This document shows positions 29,480 to 37,579 of a stretch of DNA of 38,832 nt, piece after piece. A program made the translations under genes and the position numbers. This stretch comes from an uncultured Craurococcus sp. GTDB lineage: Bacteria > Pseudomonadota > Alphaproteobacteria > Acetobacterales > Acetobacteraceae. The stretch's first letter is position 1, and each line of letters begins with the position of its first letter. The notes under the pieces are model-generated. The model did not search any database. It saw nothing but the letters and a program-made list of their open reading frames with translations, and was not told where the DNA came from. The stretch spans positions 1 through 38,832 of the forward strand of contig CADCTD010000166.1 of NCBI GenBank assembly GCA_902805545.1. Direction: 5' to 3'.

Positions 29480-29568
29480 ATTCACCCTTTGCCATTTGCG
29501 CTGCGGCGCAACAGCCCTATCTCTTCGTGCAACGGCGGCTCCATGCCGACCACCGAGGAGAGACCCCC

Positions 29569-29814
29569 ATGCGCAACCCCATGATGCCGCTCGCCGCTGC
29601 CTTGCTGCTCGGCCTGGCTGCGCCCGCCCTGGCGCAGCAGGCCGCGAGCCCGGAGGAGGCCCGGACGATGTCGCAGAATGCCCGCGTGTCCTTCAACGCG
29701 CCGGCGGCGGCAGAGCAGCTTCGCCCTTCTGATGCCGCCCCCTCCGCGGCGGTTGGCTATCCGCGCAATGCCCCTGGCCGAGGCCTGGCGGTGGCGAGCA
29801 ACCAGACCCGCTGA
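29569..29814 (+). CDS. Small secreted protein of unknown function
   Basis: 81 residues: a strong Sec signal (MRNPMMPLAAALLLGLAAPALAQQ), then a short low-complexity mature part (ASPEEARTMSQNARVSFNAP, then Pro/Ala/Arg-rich) with no recognisable domain, no Cys and no membrane segment. The ATG follows a GAGGAGAGA site. It stands alone between the dehydratase hairpin and the SDR gene, so it may be transcribed separately. It could be an intrinsically disordered periplasmic protein. Confidence 0.66.
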   Translation: MRNPMMPLAAALLLGLAAPALAQQAASPEEARTMSQNARVSFNAPAAAEQLRPSDAAPSAAVGYPRNAPGRGLAVASNQTR

Positions 29815-29857
29815 GCAGCCCCCCGGGTTGACGCCAGCCGCCCGGCCGTGATCATGG

Positions 29858-29874
29858 CCCCCGGAACACGGGGG
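29858..29874 (+). promoter_or_regulatory. Hairpin over the ribosome site of the SDR gene
   Basis: CCCCCG - GAACA - CGGGGG (6-bp stem, 5-base loop). The G arm forms the ribosome site (GGGGGAAGG) and its last G lies eight bases before the ATG, the same geometry as at 17843-17861 ahead of the LLM oxidoreductase gene. Confidence 0.5.
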
Positions 29875-29882
29875 AAGGCGTC

Positions 29883-30632
29883 ATGGCGGGCAGGCTGGCA
29901 GGCAAGCGATGCTTCGTGACGGCGGCGGGCCAGGGCATCGGCCGGGCCTCCGCCCTCGCCTATGCGGCGGAAGGCGCCAGCGTCGTCGCCACCGACCTCA
30001 GCGCCGAGAAGCTGGCCGGCCTCGAGGCGGCGGGCATCGAGACGGTCGCGCTCAACGTCCTCGACGACGCGGCCGTCGCCGCCGCCATCCAGCAGGCCGG
30101 CCCGCTCGACGTGCTGTTCAACTGCGCCGGCTTCGTCCACCAGAACACCGTCGAGACCTGCACGGATGACGAGTGGAATTTCGGCTTCGCGCTGAATGTC
30201 CGCTCCATGTGGCAGACGATCCGCGCCGCGCTGCCGGGCATGCTCGGCCAGGGCGGCGGCGTGATCGTCAACATGTCCTCCGCCTGCTCCTCGGTGAAGG
30301 GCGCGCCGAACCGCTTCCTCTACGGCACCACCAAGGCCGCGGTGATTGGCCTGACGAAATCCGTCGCCACCGAGTACGTGACGCGCGGCATCCGCTGCAA
30401 CTGTCTCTGCCCCGGCACGGTGGACACGCCGAGCCTCGGCGACCGCATCGCCGCCAATGCCGCCGCGGCCGGGAGCGAGGAGGCGGCGCGGGCCGCCTTC
30501 GTCTCGCGCCAGGCCATGGGCCGCCTGGCCACGGCCGAGGAGATGGCGGCGCTCGTCGTCTACCTCTCCGCCCCCGAGAGCACCTTCGTCACCGGCCAGG
30601 CCATCGTCATCGATGGCGGCTGGACGCTGTAA
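29883..30632 (+). CDS. SDR-family dehydrogenase of a sugar-acid pathway
   Basis: 249 residues, a classical SDR with every catalytic element: TAAGQGIG cofactor loop (residues 13-20), Asp38 after the second strand (favouring NAD), NCAG at 80-83, Ser132/133, and Tyr147-Lys151 (LYGTTK). The C-terminal TFVTGQAIVIDGGWTL is typical. It is similar in form to 2-keto-3-deoxy-L-fuconate and 3-hydroxybutyrate dehydrogenases. Placed between an IlvD/Edd dehydratase and an FAH hydrolase, it most likely oxidises C4 of a 2-keto-3-deoxy acid to the 2,4-diketo acid. The FAH gene starts 19 bases after its stop. Confidence 0.9.
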   Translation: MAGRLAGKRCFVTAAGQGIGRASALAYAAEGASVVATDLSAEKLAGLEAAGIETVALNVLDDAAVAAAIQQAGPLDVLFNCAGFVHQNTVETCTDDEWNFGFALNVRSMWQTIRAALPGMLGQGGGVIVNMSSACSSVKGAPNRFLYGTTKAAVIGLTKSVATEYVTRGIRCNCLCPGTVDTPSLGDRIAANAAAAGSEEAARAAFVSRQAMGRLATAEEMAALVVYLSAPESTFVTGQAIVIDGGWTL

Positions 30633-30651
30633 GCACCAGGAGACGCACCCC

Positions 30652-31503
30652 ATGAAGCTGCTGCGCTACGGCCCCGAAGGCCAGGAGAAACCGGGCATGC
30701 TCGACGCCTCGGGCACGATCCGCGACCTCTCCGGCGTCATCCCCGATCTCGCCGGCGAGGCGCTCTCCGCCGCGGGCCTGTCGAAGCTCGCCGGCATCGA
30801 CCCGTCGACGCTGCCCGCCGTGCCCGGCAACCCGCGCCTCGGCCCGCCGGTCACGGGGATGAAGAACCTCATCTGCATCGGCCTCAACTATGCCGACCAT
30901 GCGGCCGAGACCGGCGCGCCGGTGCCGAAGGAGCCGATCGTCTTCCTCAAGTCGCTCGGCGCCCTCTGCGGCCCGAATGACGACGTGATCATCCCGAAGG
31001 GCAGCGTGAAGTCCGACTGGGAGGTCGAGCTCTGCATCGTCATCGGCAGCAAGGCCAAGTGCGTGAGCGAGGACCAGGCCCTCGACCACGTCGCCGGCTA
31101 TGCCGTCGGCAACGACGTCTCCGAGCGCGAGTGGCAGATCGAGCGCGGCGGCGCCTGGGACAAGGGCAAGGGCTGCGACACCTTCGGCCCCGTGGGCCCC
31201 TGGCTCGTCACCAAAGACGAGGTGCCGGACCCGCAGAACCTCAGCATGTTCTGCGACGTGGACGGCCAGCGCATGCAGGACGGCAGCACGCGCACGATGA
31301 TCTTCGGGGTGAAGACCATCGTCAGCTACGTCTCCGGCATGATCACCCTGCATCCGGGCGACGTGATCTTCACCGGGACGCCGCCGGGCGTCGGCCTCGG
31401 CAAGAAGCCGGCGCCGATATTCCTGAAGCCCGGGCAGACCATGCATCTCGGCATCCAGGGCCTTGGCGAGCAGACCCAGCGGACCGTCGCCTACGAGGGC
31501 TGA
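30652..31503 (+). CDS. Fumarylacetoacetate hydrolase-family enzyme (2,4-diketo-3-deoxy acid hydrolase candidate)
   Basis: 283 residues. The FAH C-terminal domain is complete: LICIGLNYADHAAE, SLGALCGPNDDVIIPKG, the metal-ligand SDWEVELCIVIG, GNDVSEREWQ, KGCDTFGPVGPWL, and the GDVIFTGTPPGVG motif near the end. Family members hydrolyse C-C bonds of 1,3-diketo acids. In the fucose and pentose C4-oxidation routes this family cuts 2,4-diketo-3-deoxy acids to pyruvate plus lactate or glycolate, and the neighbouring dehydratase and SDR make that the leading hypothesis. Ureidoglycolate lyase or homoprotocatechuate isomerase roles are alternatives. The stop overlaps the convergent dehydrogenase gene by 13 bases. 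Confidence 0.9.
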   Translation: MKLLRYGPEGQEKPGMLDASGTIRDLSGVIPDLAGEALSAAGLSKLAGIDPSTLPAVPGNPRLGPPVTGMKNLICIGLNYADHAAETGAPVPKEPIVFLKSLGALCGPNDDVIIPKGSVKSDWEVELCIVIGSKAKCVSEDQALDHVAGYAVGNDVSEREWQIERGGAWDKGKGCDTFGPVGPWLVTKDEVPDPQNLSMFCDVDGQRMQDGSTRTMIFGVKTIVSYVSGMITLHPGDVIFTGTPPGVGLGKKPAPIFLKPGQTMHLGIQGLGEQTQRTVAYEG

Positions 31504-32468
31504 ACCAGCTCGGGGATGACCCATAAGGGGTTTTCCCCACGCGCGACGCGCTGGCAATTGTCGAAGGCGTTGCGGAAGCGCGCCTGCTGGTTGTCCCAGG
31601 TCGGGCCGGCGAAATGGGGCGTGAGGATCACGTTCTTCAGCCGGAAGAGCGGGTTGTCGGACGCGGGCGGCTCCTGGTCGAAGACGTCGAGGCCGGCGCC
31701 CGCGATGGTGCCCGCCTCGAGCGCCGCGACCAGCGCCGCCTCGTCCACCACCGGGCCGCGGCAGGTGTTGATGAGGTAGGCGGTCGGCTTCATCCGCGCG
31801 AGTTCCGCCGCGCCGATCATGTGCCTGCTGCCGGGCGTCAGCGGCACGTGCAGCGAGACGATGTCGGCGTTGCGCAGGACCTCGCCAAGCAGCTTGAAGC
31901 GGACGCCGAGCGCATCCTCCTCCGCCTCGGAGACGCGGCGGATGTCGTAGTAGTGGACGGTCATGCCGAAAGCGTTGGCCAGCCGCGCCACCTTCCGGCC
32001 GATGGCCCCCAGCCCCACGATTCCGAGCACCTTGTCGCGCAGCTCGTAGAGCTTCACCCCGCTCGGGTCGTTGCCGCGCCAGCGGCCGGCGACGACGTTC
32101 TCATGCTGCCAGACGAGGCGGCGGCAGGTGGCGAGCATCAGCATCAGCGCATGCTCGGCGACCGCGGTGGAATTGGCGCCGCCGTTGTTGCAGACCGGAA
32201 TGCCGGCCGCCCGCGCCGCCGCGATATCGACGGTGTCGTAGCCGGCGGAGAGGAGCTGGAAAAGCTTCAGCCGCGGCGCCGTCGGGTAGAAGCCGGCATC
32301 GATCGCCTTGTTGCCGAAGCCGACGAGGAAGTCGGCCTCCGCGATCGCCGCCTTGAACGCAGGGCTGCCGAAGGGGGCGACGACCAGCTCCATCTCCGGC
32401 GGCGCGAGTTCCCGCGCGATCCCGGCCGCGCTCAGGGCGCTGTCCATCATGACGATGCGTGGCGGCAT
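31491..32468 (-). CDS. D-2-hydroxyacid dehydrogenase
   Basis: 325 residues with the family's split substrate and NAD domains. The cofactor motif is GIVGLGAIGRKVARL, the substrate Arg is in INTCRGPVVDE, the Glu in FDQEPP, and the His in LTPHFAGPT, so the triad is intact. It reduces a 2-keto acid or oxidises a 2-hydroxy acid, for example glyoxylate and glycolate, in the cytoplasm. It is convergent with the FAH-family gene and overlaps it; a 2-hydroxy acid is the predicted second product of that hydrolase, which fits. The ATG at 32466-32468 gives MPPRIVMMDSALS; an upstream extension lacks similarity. Confidence 0.91.
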   Translation of the reverse strand: MPPRIVMMDSALSAAGIARELAPPEMELVVAPFGSPAFKAAIAEADFLVGFGNKAIDAGFYPTAPRLKLFQLLSAGYDTVDIAAARAAGIPVCNNGGANSTAVAEHALMLMLATCRRLVWQHENVVAGRWRGNDPSGVKLYELRDKVLGIVGLGAIGRKVARLANAFGMTVHYYDIRRVSEAEEDALGVRFKLLGEVLRNADIVSLHVPLTPGSRHMIGAAELARMKPTAYLINTCRGPVVDEAALVAALEAGTIAGAGLDVFDQEPPASDNPLFRLKNVILTPHFAGPTWDNQQARFRNAFDNCQRVARGENPLWVIPELVQPS

Positions 32469-32893
32469 GTCCGTCCCTTCCCCCTTGTTGCGCGGGAAGA
32501 GTGTCGCGGAAGCGCGCGTCCGACCAGGGCATGATCGCCGCAGGCCGCGACAGCCGGAGGCGTGACCCGCGCGGCAAGACCGCAAGCCGCCCCCTGATCC
32601 GCGAGCCGATGATCGTGGATCATGGCCGAGGGATCAGGCGGAGCTTCGGTCCATGGCCCCCGTCCCGTGCGGGCTGCGGGCGGCGGTGAGGCGCTCCGCC
32701 TGCTCGCGGCTGATGGCGACGGGCATCACCGCGATGCCGGGCGGCCGGGTCCGGAGCGCACGGTTGCAGACGGCGCGGCCGCGCAACTCGCCAAACGCAG
32801 GGCGGCGCATCGATGCGAAACCACAGGAGCGAGGGCACGGCGTGACGGCCTCGCCAGGCCTGCCTCGACGGGTGCCGAGGCCGGGCTCCTCCC
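32469..32893. other. Non-coding interval, 425 bases
   Basis: No convincing gene. A 58-codon minus-strand frame at 32634-32810 lacks a ribosome site and a recognisable domain. The stretch holds the promoter region of the dehydrogenase at its left end and the 3' flank of the transferase gene at its right. It is also where the plus strand turns from C-biased to G-biased. I see no tRNA, repeat or clear terminator in it. Confidence 0.6.
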
Positions 32894-34546
32894 CTATGGC
32901 CGCAGTGCGTCGGGCCAGAAGCGGACGCCGGAGCGGGCGAGGCCGCCGCCCATGCCGATCGCCGTGCCGTCGGCGCGCCAGCAGGCCGCGCCTTCCAGCA
33001 GTCCGTCCGGGTGGAAGCGGATCGCCGCCATGCCGCCGCCGACATGGGGGAGCGGCGTGACGGGGTGGCCAATCGCCGCGAGGGCGGCGCGGGTCGGCTC
33101 GGGGATGGCGGGCTCGACCTCGAGCGCCTGGCCCTGGGTCCAGAGGCGGGGCGCCTCGACCGCCTCCTGCAGGCTCATGCCGTGGTCGATCAGGGCGACC
33201 AGGGCCTGCATGGCGCTGCCGAAGATGCGCAGGCCGCCGGGAAGGCCGAGGGCGACCATCGGTTGGCCGTCGCGCAGCGCGATGAGGGGGGCCTGGCTGG
33301 TGGTGATGCGCTTGCCCGGCGCGATGGAGAGGGCATGGCCGGGGCGGGGGTCGAAGAGGGCCATGTAGTTGTTGGGGATGAGGCCCGTCCCCGGGACCAG
33401 CAGGCGGGCGCCGAAGAGGCTGTTGATGGTGTGGGTCGCGCAGAGGATGTGGCCCTCGGCATCGGCGACGGTCAGGTGGGTGGTGTTGGGGGATTCGCCG
33501 GCCGCGACGCCGGCGGTCCAGGCGCGGGCGCGGGCCGGGTCGATCAGGGCGCGGCGCTCGGCGGCATAGTCTTTGGAGAGCAGGCGGTCGACGGGGACGG
33601 CGACGAATTCCGGGTCGGCGGTCGCGGCGGCGCGGTCGGCGAAGGCGATCTTCAGCGCCTCGGCGAGGAGGTGGCAGGCCGCGGGGCTGGCGAAGCCCAG
33701 GGCCCGGAGGTCGAAGCCTTCGAGGATGTTCAGCATCTGGATGACATGGACGCCGCCGGAAGAGGGGGGCGGCGGGCCGACCACCTCCACGCCGCGATAG
33801 GTGCCGCGGACGGGGGCGCGCTCGACCAGGCGGGCGGAGCGGAGGTCGGCTTCCGTCAGCAGGCCGCCGAGCCGCTGGACATGGGCGGCGATGGCGGCGC
33901 CGATCGGGCCGCCATGGAGGGCGGCGGGGCCTTCGGCCGCGATGTGGCGGAGGGTAGCGGCGGCCTCGGCCTGGATCAGGCGGGTGCCGGCGGCGAGCGG
34001 CTGGCCTCCGGGGAGGAAGAGGGCGGCGATCGGCGGGTCGAGGGCGAGGTCCGGGGCGACCTCGGCGATGCATTCGGCGAGGTAGGGGGTGACGCGGAAG
34101 CCCTCGGCGGCAAGGCGGATGGCGGGCTGCATCACCTCGGCGAGCGGGAGGCGGCCGTGCCGGCGCAGGGCCTCGCACCAGGCCAGCAGGTTGCCGGGTG
34201 TGGCGATGGCCAGCGGCCCCACGGCATTGGCGCGGCCCTCGGTCTCGAGCGCTGCGGGCCAGTCGGGCGAGAGCGGGCGGTACATGTCCGGGCGGCCGGC
34301 GGCAGGGACCGCCGAGAGCCCGTCGAGGACGGTGTGGGTGCCGTCGGGCAGGCGGAGATGCATCATGCCGCCGCCGAGCAGGCCGACCATCATCGGCTCC
34401 ACCACCGTCAGCGCGAAGAGGGCGGCGATGCCGGCATCGATGGCGTTGCCGCCGGCGGCCAGCATCTCCGCCCCCGCCGCCGAGGCGAGCGGGTGGTTGG
34501 TGACGACCATGCCGCGGGGGGCGAGGGCGGGGTGCTTCTCGGTCAT
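32894..34546 (-). CDS. Gamma-glutamyltransferase family protein
   Basis: 550 residues, the precursor form of an autocleaving N-terminal nucleophile hydrolase. The large-subunit part shows GMVVTNHPLASAAGAEML and GGNAIDAGIAA, and the cleavage site is NTTHLTVAD, whose Thr becomes the nucleophile. The small-subunit motifs are TINSLFG, NNYMALFDP and LGLPGGLRIFGS. Family enzymes cleave gamma-glutamyl bonds of glutathione or related amides. There is no signal peptide, so unlike enteric Ggt it is probably cytoplasmic, as in several glutaryl- or gamma-glutamyl-amide hydrolases. The SSMSP pair typical of glutathione-specific enzymes appears as TTSQAP, so specificity is uncertain. Confidence 0.9.
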   Translation of the reverse strand: MTEKHPALAPRGMVVTNHPLASAAGAEMLAAGGNAIDAGIAALFALTVVEPMMVGLLGGGMMHLRLPDGTHTVLDGLSAVPAAGRPDMYRPLSPDWPAALETEGRANAVGPLAIATPGNLLAWCEALRRHGRLPLAEVMQPAIRLAAEGFRVTPYLAECIAEVAPDLALDPPIAALFLPGGQPLAAGTRLIQAEAAATLRHIAAEGPAALHGGPIGAAIAAHVQRLGGLLTEADLRSARLVERAPVRGTYRGVEVVGPPPPSSGGVHVIQMLNILEGFDLRALGFASPAACHLLAEALKIAFADRAAATADPEFVAVPVDRLLSKDYAAERRALIDPARARAWTAGVAAGESPNTTHLTVADAEGHILCATHTINSLFGARLLVPGTGLIPNNYMALFDPRPGHALSIAPGKRITTSQAPLIALRDGQPMVALGLPGGLRIFGSAMQALVALIDHGMSLQEAVEAPRLWTQGQALEVEPAIPEPTRAALAAIGHPVTPLPHVGGGMAAIRFHPDGLLEGAACWRADGTAIGMGGGLARSGVRFWPDALRP

Positions 34547-34671
34547 TATTGTCCGCCTTTCGGGATGTTCGTTGCCCTTCGGCGGCTTTGCCGCGGAAGG
34601 CGTGCGAGGCGTCGGGGATCGATCGAAAGGCTTGCCCCCGCGACGCCGCGCCGCGGTGGCGTGAGGCGTTC

Positions 34672-35469
34672 CTAGCGTCCCTTGAAGACCGGCTTCCGCT
34701 TCTCGTTGAAGCTGCGGATGCCCTCGATGCGGTCCTCGGTGCCGACCAGCTGGTTGTAGGCCTCGATCTCGAAGCGGAGCGCGGTGCGGATGTCCATCTG
34801 CAGGCCGAAATGGATCGACTTCTTCGCCTGGCGGATGGAGAGCGGGGCATTGGCGGCGATGGCCGCCGCGGTCTCCATCACGGCGGGCCAGAGCTCGTCG
34901 CTCGTGCAGACGCGGTTGAGGATGCCCCAGTCGGCGGCCTGGCGGGCGGTGAAGGGCTTGCCGGTGAGGATGATCTCCTTGGCGCGGCGCTCGCCGACGA
35001 CGCGCGGCAGGGTCTGGGTGCCGCCGGCGCCGGGCATGATGCCGATGGTCACCTCGGTGAGGGCGAAGCGGGCCTCCTCCACGCCATAGGCGAAGTCGGA
35101 GGCGAGGACCATCTCGAGGCCGCCCGCATAGGCATGGCCGCTGACCGCCGCGATGACCGGGATGGGGCAGTCGATCTGGGCCCAGAAGGCGCGCTCGAAG
35201 ATCTCGTGCTGGCGGCGCCAGGCCTCGTCGGTCATGCCGTTGCGCTCCTTCAGGTCGCCCCCGCCGCAGAAGGCGCGCTCGCCGGCGGCGGCGAAGACGA
35301 CGCAGCGGATGTCGCCCGGATCCTGGAGGAGGCCGGACCAGACGGCGTGGAGGTCGAGGCCCATCTGGGTGTTCAGCGCGTTCGAGACCTGCGGGCGGTT
35401 GAGGCGCAGGACGAGGACATGGGGGCTCGGGGTTTCGAGGCTCAGGGTCTCGAGCGGGGCAAGCTTCAC
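34672..35469 (-). CDS. Enoyl-CoA hydratase/isomerase family protein
   Basis: 265 residues with the crotonase fold. The oxyanion hole segment is FAAAGERAFCGGGDLKE; both catalytic Glu positions are kept, in AGGLEMVLASDFA and LTEVTIGIMPGAGGTQ. The C-terminal NEKRKPVFKG is typical of true hydratases. It adds water to trans-2-enoyl-CoA in fatty-acid, amino-acid or aromatic breakdown. The GTG at 35467-35469 is preferred because GAGGAGG lies nine bases upstream; an in-frame TTG at 35493 lacks a site. No other beta-oxidation genes are next to it. Confidence 0.93.
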   Translation of the reverse strand: MKLAPLETLSLETPSPHVLVLRLNRPQVSNALNTQMGLDLHAVWSGLLQDPGDIRCVVFAAAGERAFCGGGDLKERNGMTDEAWRRQHEIFERAFWAQIDCPIPVIAAVSGHAYAGGLEMVLASDFAYGVEEARFALTEVTIGIMPGAGGTQTLPRVVGERRAKEIILTGKPFTARQAADWGILNRVCTSDELWPAVMETAAAIAANAPLSIRQAKKSIHFGLQMDIRTALRFEIEAYNQLVGTEDRIEGIRSFNEKRKPVFKGR

Positions 35470-35818
35470 GGGCGGAGTCCTCCTCGGGGCCAAGGGTGGA
35501 CGCTGCCGGGGCGGTTGTCAGCCCGTCCGCAGCGGGAACGGGGCAAGTGCGGCTTCCATGTGCCGCTCTGGCTGGTGCCGGCCTGCCAGGCGGCGATGGC
35601 GACGAGGATGCGGATGGGCGGCTGGCGGATCCTCCGCAGCATGGGATCGCGCATTACCCCGCTGACGCCGGTGGGCCGCTTCCAGGCGGAGACGGGCAGG
35701 GCGGATCGTCGGCGTCGGCGCGGCGGCTGATGGCGGTGCGCTGGGGGTCGCCGCCAGCCAGTCCCGTCCTCGCCCGGGCGGTGACCCGGCCGGCGGTGGC
35801 GGCGATCGGCGCGGCCGC
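35470..35818. other. Non-coding interval, 349 bases
   Basis: Frames on both strands stay open here for long stretches, as expected at this GC content, but none resembles a protein or has a ribosome site. It contains the promoter region of the enoyl-CoA hydratase gene and the 3' flank of the ATP-grasp gene. I see no hairpin with a U-run. Confidence 0.55.
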
Positions 35819-36772
35819 CTACGGGGTGCCGGGCCGGTTCCGCTGAGCCTCGGCCCAGATCCTGCCGAGCGCGAAATCCTCCTCGATGGAGCCGAGAGGG
35901 ACGGAAGACCCGCCGGAGTAATGGGTCATCTCGCCGAAGCGGGGCTCGCCGCCGATCAGGTAGAAGTCGATGCGGACCGCGTCGAACCCGGCGCCGAGGC
36001 GCATGGCGAGGTCGCAAAGCCTGACCGCTTCCGGCGGCGGGCCCGGATAGTCCGGGCAGTCGGCGGGGCGCCAGCGGCCGAGGGGCAGCGGGGCGAGCGT
36101 CACCGGGTCGTAGAACAGGTCGCTTTTCCGCTCCGTGAAGCGGTTCAGATGGGCCTGCAGCAGGTACGGGCGGCCGCCGAAGAGATAAAGCTTGTAGTCC
36201 TCCGGCGGGCCGCCGGCCGGGCCGGGGAGGAACTCCTCGACCAGCAGGCGCGGGCGGATGCTGCGGTAGCCCCATTCGCCGGTGCGCTCGCCGTAATTCT
36301 CGGCAAGCCAGGACTGCGCCGTGTCGAGGATGCGGGCGCGGCAGGCAATCCTCTTGTCGGAAACGAGGATGTTGTAGCCGCAGCCGTGGTTGGCCTTGAG
36401 GACGAAGCGGTTGGGCAGCGAGTCCCAGGGGATGTCGGCGGCACGGTCCCAGACGCCGATCAGCGGGGTGATGGCGCGCAACCCGATCCGCTCCGCGGCC
36501 CAGGGGCGCACGGCGAGCTTGTCGAGCGTCAGCGGGATCAGCGGGTTGCGGTCGTTGAGAATCTTCCAGGCGATGCGCTCGTTGAAGCTCCGCGGGTTGC
36601 GGAGGTTCGGCGCGTAGCCGAGGGCATCGCGCATCATCCGGGACCGGTGGCGGCGGAGGCGTAGGCGGTCGAGCCATTCGACGTGGCCGGCGGCTTGGTG
36701 GAAGGCCTCGCGCAACAGGGCACGGCCGGGGAGCCGAGGTCGGCCAAGTGAGAGAGTGGCTGTTTCGGTCAT
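35819..36772 (-). CDS. TupA-like ATP-grasp protein
   Basis: 317 residues with the form of the TupA-like ATP-grasp family, linked to cell-envelope polysaccharide and teichuronopeptide assembly. Landmarks are LRNPRSFNERIAWKILNDRNP, LDKLAVRPWAAERIG, NRFVLKANHGCGYNILVSDK (ATP-binding loop), PRLLVEEFL, EDYKLYLFGGRPYLLQ, and the metal-binding end DAVRIDFYLIGGEPRFGEMTHYSG. It should join an amino group or acid to a carrier in the cytoplasm with ATP. The start is the ATG at 36770-36772. It is divergent from modB and isolated from other polysaccharide genes in the window. Confidence 0.87.
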   Translation of the reverse strand: MTETATLSLGRPRLPGRALLREAFHQAAGHVEWLDRLRLRRHRSRMMRDALGYAPNLRNPRSFNERIAWKILNDRNPLIPLTLDKLAVRPWAAERIGLRAITPLIGVWDRAADIPWDSLPNRFVLKANHGCGYNILVSDKRIACRARILDTAQSWLAENYGERTGEWGYRSIRPRLLVEEFLPGPAGGPPEDYKLYLFGGRPYLLQAHLNRFTERKSDLFYDPVTLAPLPLGRWRPADCPDYPGPPPEAVRLCDLAMRLGAGFDAVRIDFYLIGGEPRFGEMTHYSGGSSVPLGSIEEDFALGRIWAEAQRNRPGTP

Positions 36773-36886
36773 TTGTCCCCCAAAGTGTGCCTGCTTCACG
36801 CGGGCGCTACGCCTGACGGGGATGGGACGTATGCCGTATTGCCTGCACCATTGCGTGTGGCGCAGTGCAACAGGAGATGGTGGCGG

Positions 36887-37579
36887 ATGGTGCTTTCGCC
36901 GGAGGAATGGGAGGCGGTGCGGCTGAGCCTCGCCGTGGCGGGGCGCTCGGTGCTGGTCTCGCTGCTGCCCGCGGTGCTGGTGGCCTGGGTACTGGCACGC
37001 GGGCACTTCCCCGGGCGGATGCTGCTCGATGCGCTGGTGCATCTGCCACTCGTCGTGCCGCCCGTCGTGGTCGGCTGGGGGCTGCTGATGCTGTTCGGCG
37101 TGCGCGGGCCGATCGGCGGGCCGCTGAACGACTGGTTCGGCGTCAGGCTCGTCTTCACCACCGAGGGGGCGGCGCTGGCCACCGCCGTGATGTCCTTCCC
37201 GCTGATCGTCCGCAGCGTGCGGCTCGGGCTCGAGGGGCTGGACCCGGGGCTCGAGGCGGCGGCGCGGACGCTCGGCGCCGGGCCGGCCGACCGGTTCCTC
37301 ACCGTGACGCTGCCGCTGATGTCGCCGGGCATCCTGGCAGGGGCGGTGACCGCCTTCGCGGCGGGGCTCGGGGAATTCGGGGCGGTGATCACCTTCGCCT
37401 CCAACATCCCGGGCGAGACGCAGACCCTGCCGCTCGCCATCTACAGCGCGACGCAGAGCCCGGGGGGCGAGGCCATGGCGGCGCGGCTGGCGCTCGTCTC
37501 CTTCAGCCTCGCGCTCGCGGGGCTGCTGCTGGCGGAGCTGCTGGGGCGGCGGCTCGGGCGTTGGCTCGGGCGCCCCTGA
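36887..37579 (+). CDS. modB: Molybdate ABC transporter permease
   Basis: 230 residues with about five membrane helices. The EAA loop is LEAAARTLGAGPADRFLTVTLPLMSPG, and the family marks LPLVVPPVVVGWGLLMLFG and GLGEFGAVITFASNIPGETQTLPLAIY are those of ModB. It forms the inner-membrane pore for molybdate. The ATG follows AGGAG; upstream in-frame codons lack similarity. Its stop overlaps the modC start by one base (TGATG, 37577-37581). No modA binding-protein gene is seen just upstream, where the divergent ATP-grasp gene lies, so modA must be elsewhere. Confidence 0.95.
   Translation: MVLSPEEWEAVRLSLAVAGRSVLVSLLPAVLVAWVLARGHFPGRMLLDALVHLPLVVPPVVVGWGLLMLFGVRGPIGGPLNDWFGVRLVFTTEGAALATAVMSFPLIVRSVRLGLEGLDPGLEAAARTLGAGPADRFLTVTLPLMSPGILAGAVTAFAAGLGEFGAVITFASNIPGETQTLPLAIYSATQSPGGEAMAARLALVSFSLALAGLLLAELLGRRLGRWLGRP

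Noticed and set aside
32634-32810. A 58-codon minus-strand frame (MRRPAFGELRGR...) in the gap after the transferase gene.
   Set aside because: No ribosome site, no recognisable domain, and long open frames are expected by chance at this GC content.
35496-35846. Open frames on both strands in the gap between the ATP-grasp and enoyl-CoA hydratase genes.
   Set aside because: Low-complexity Arg/Gly/Ala translations with no motif or ribosome site.
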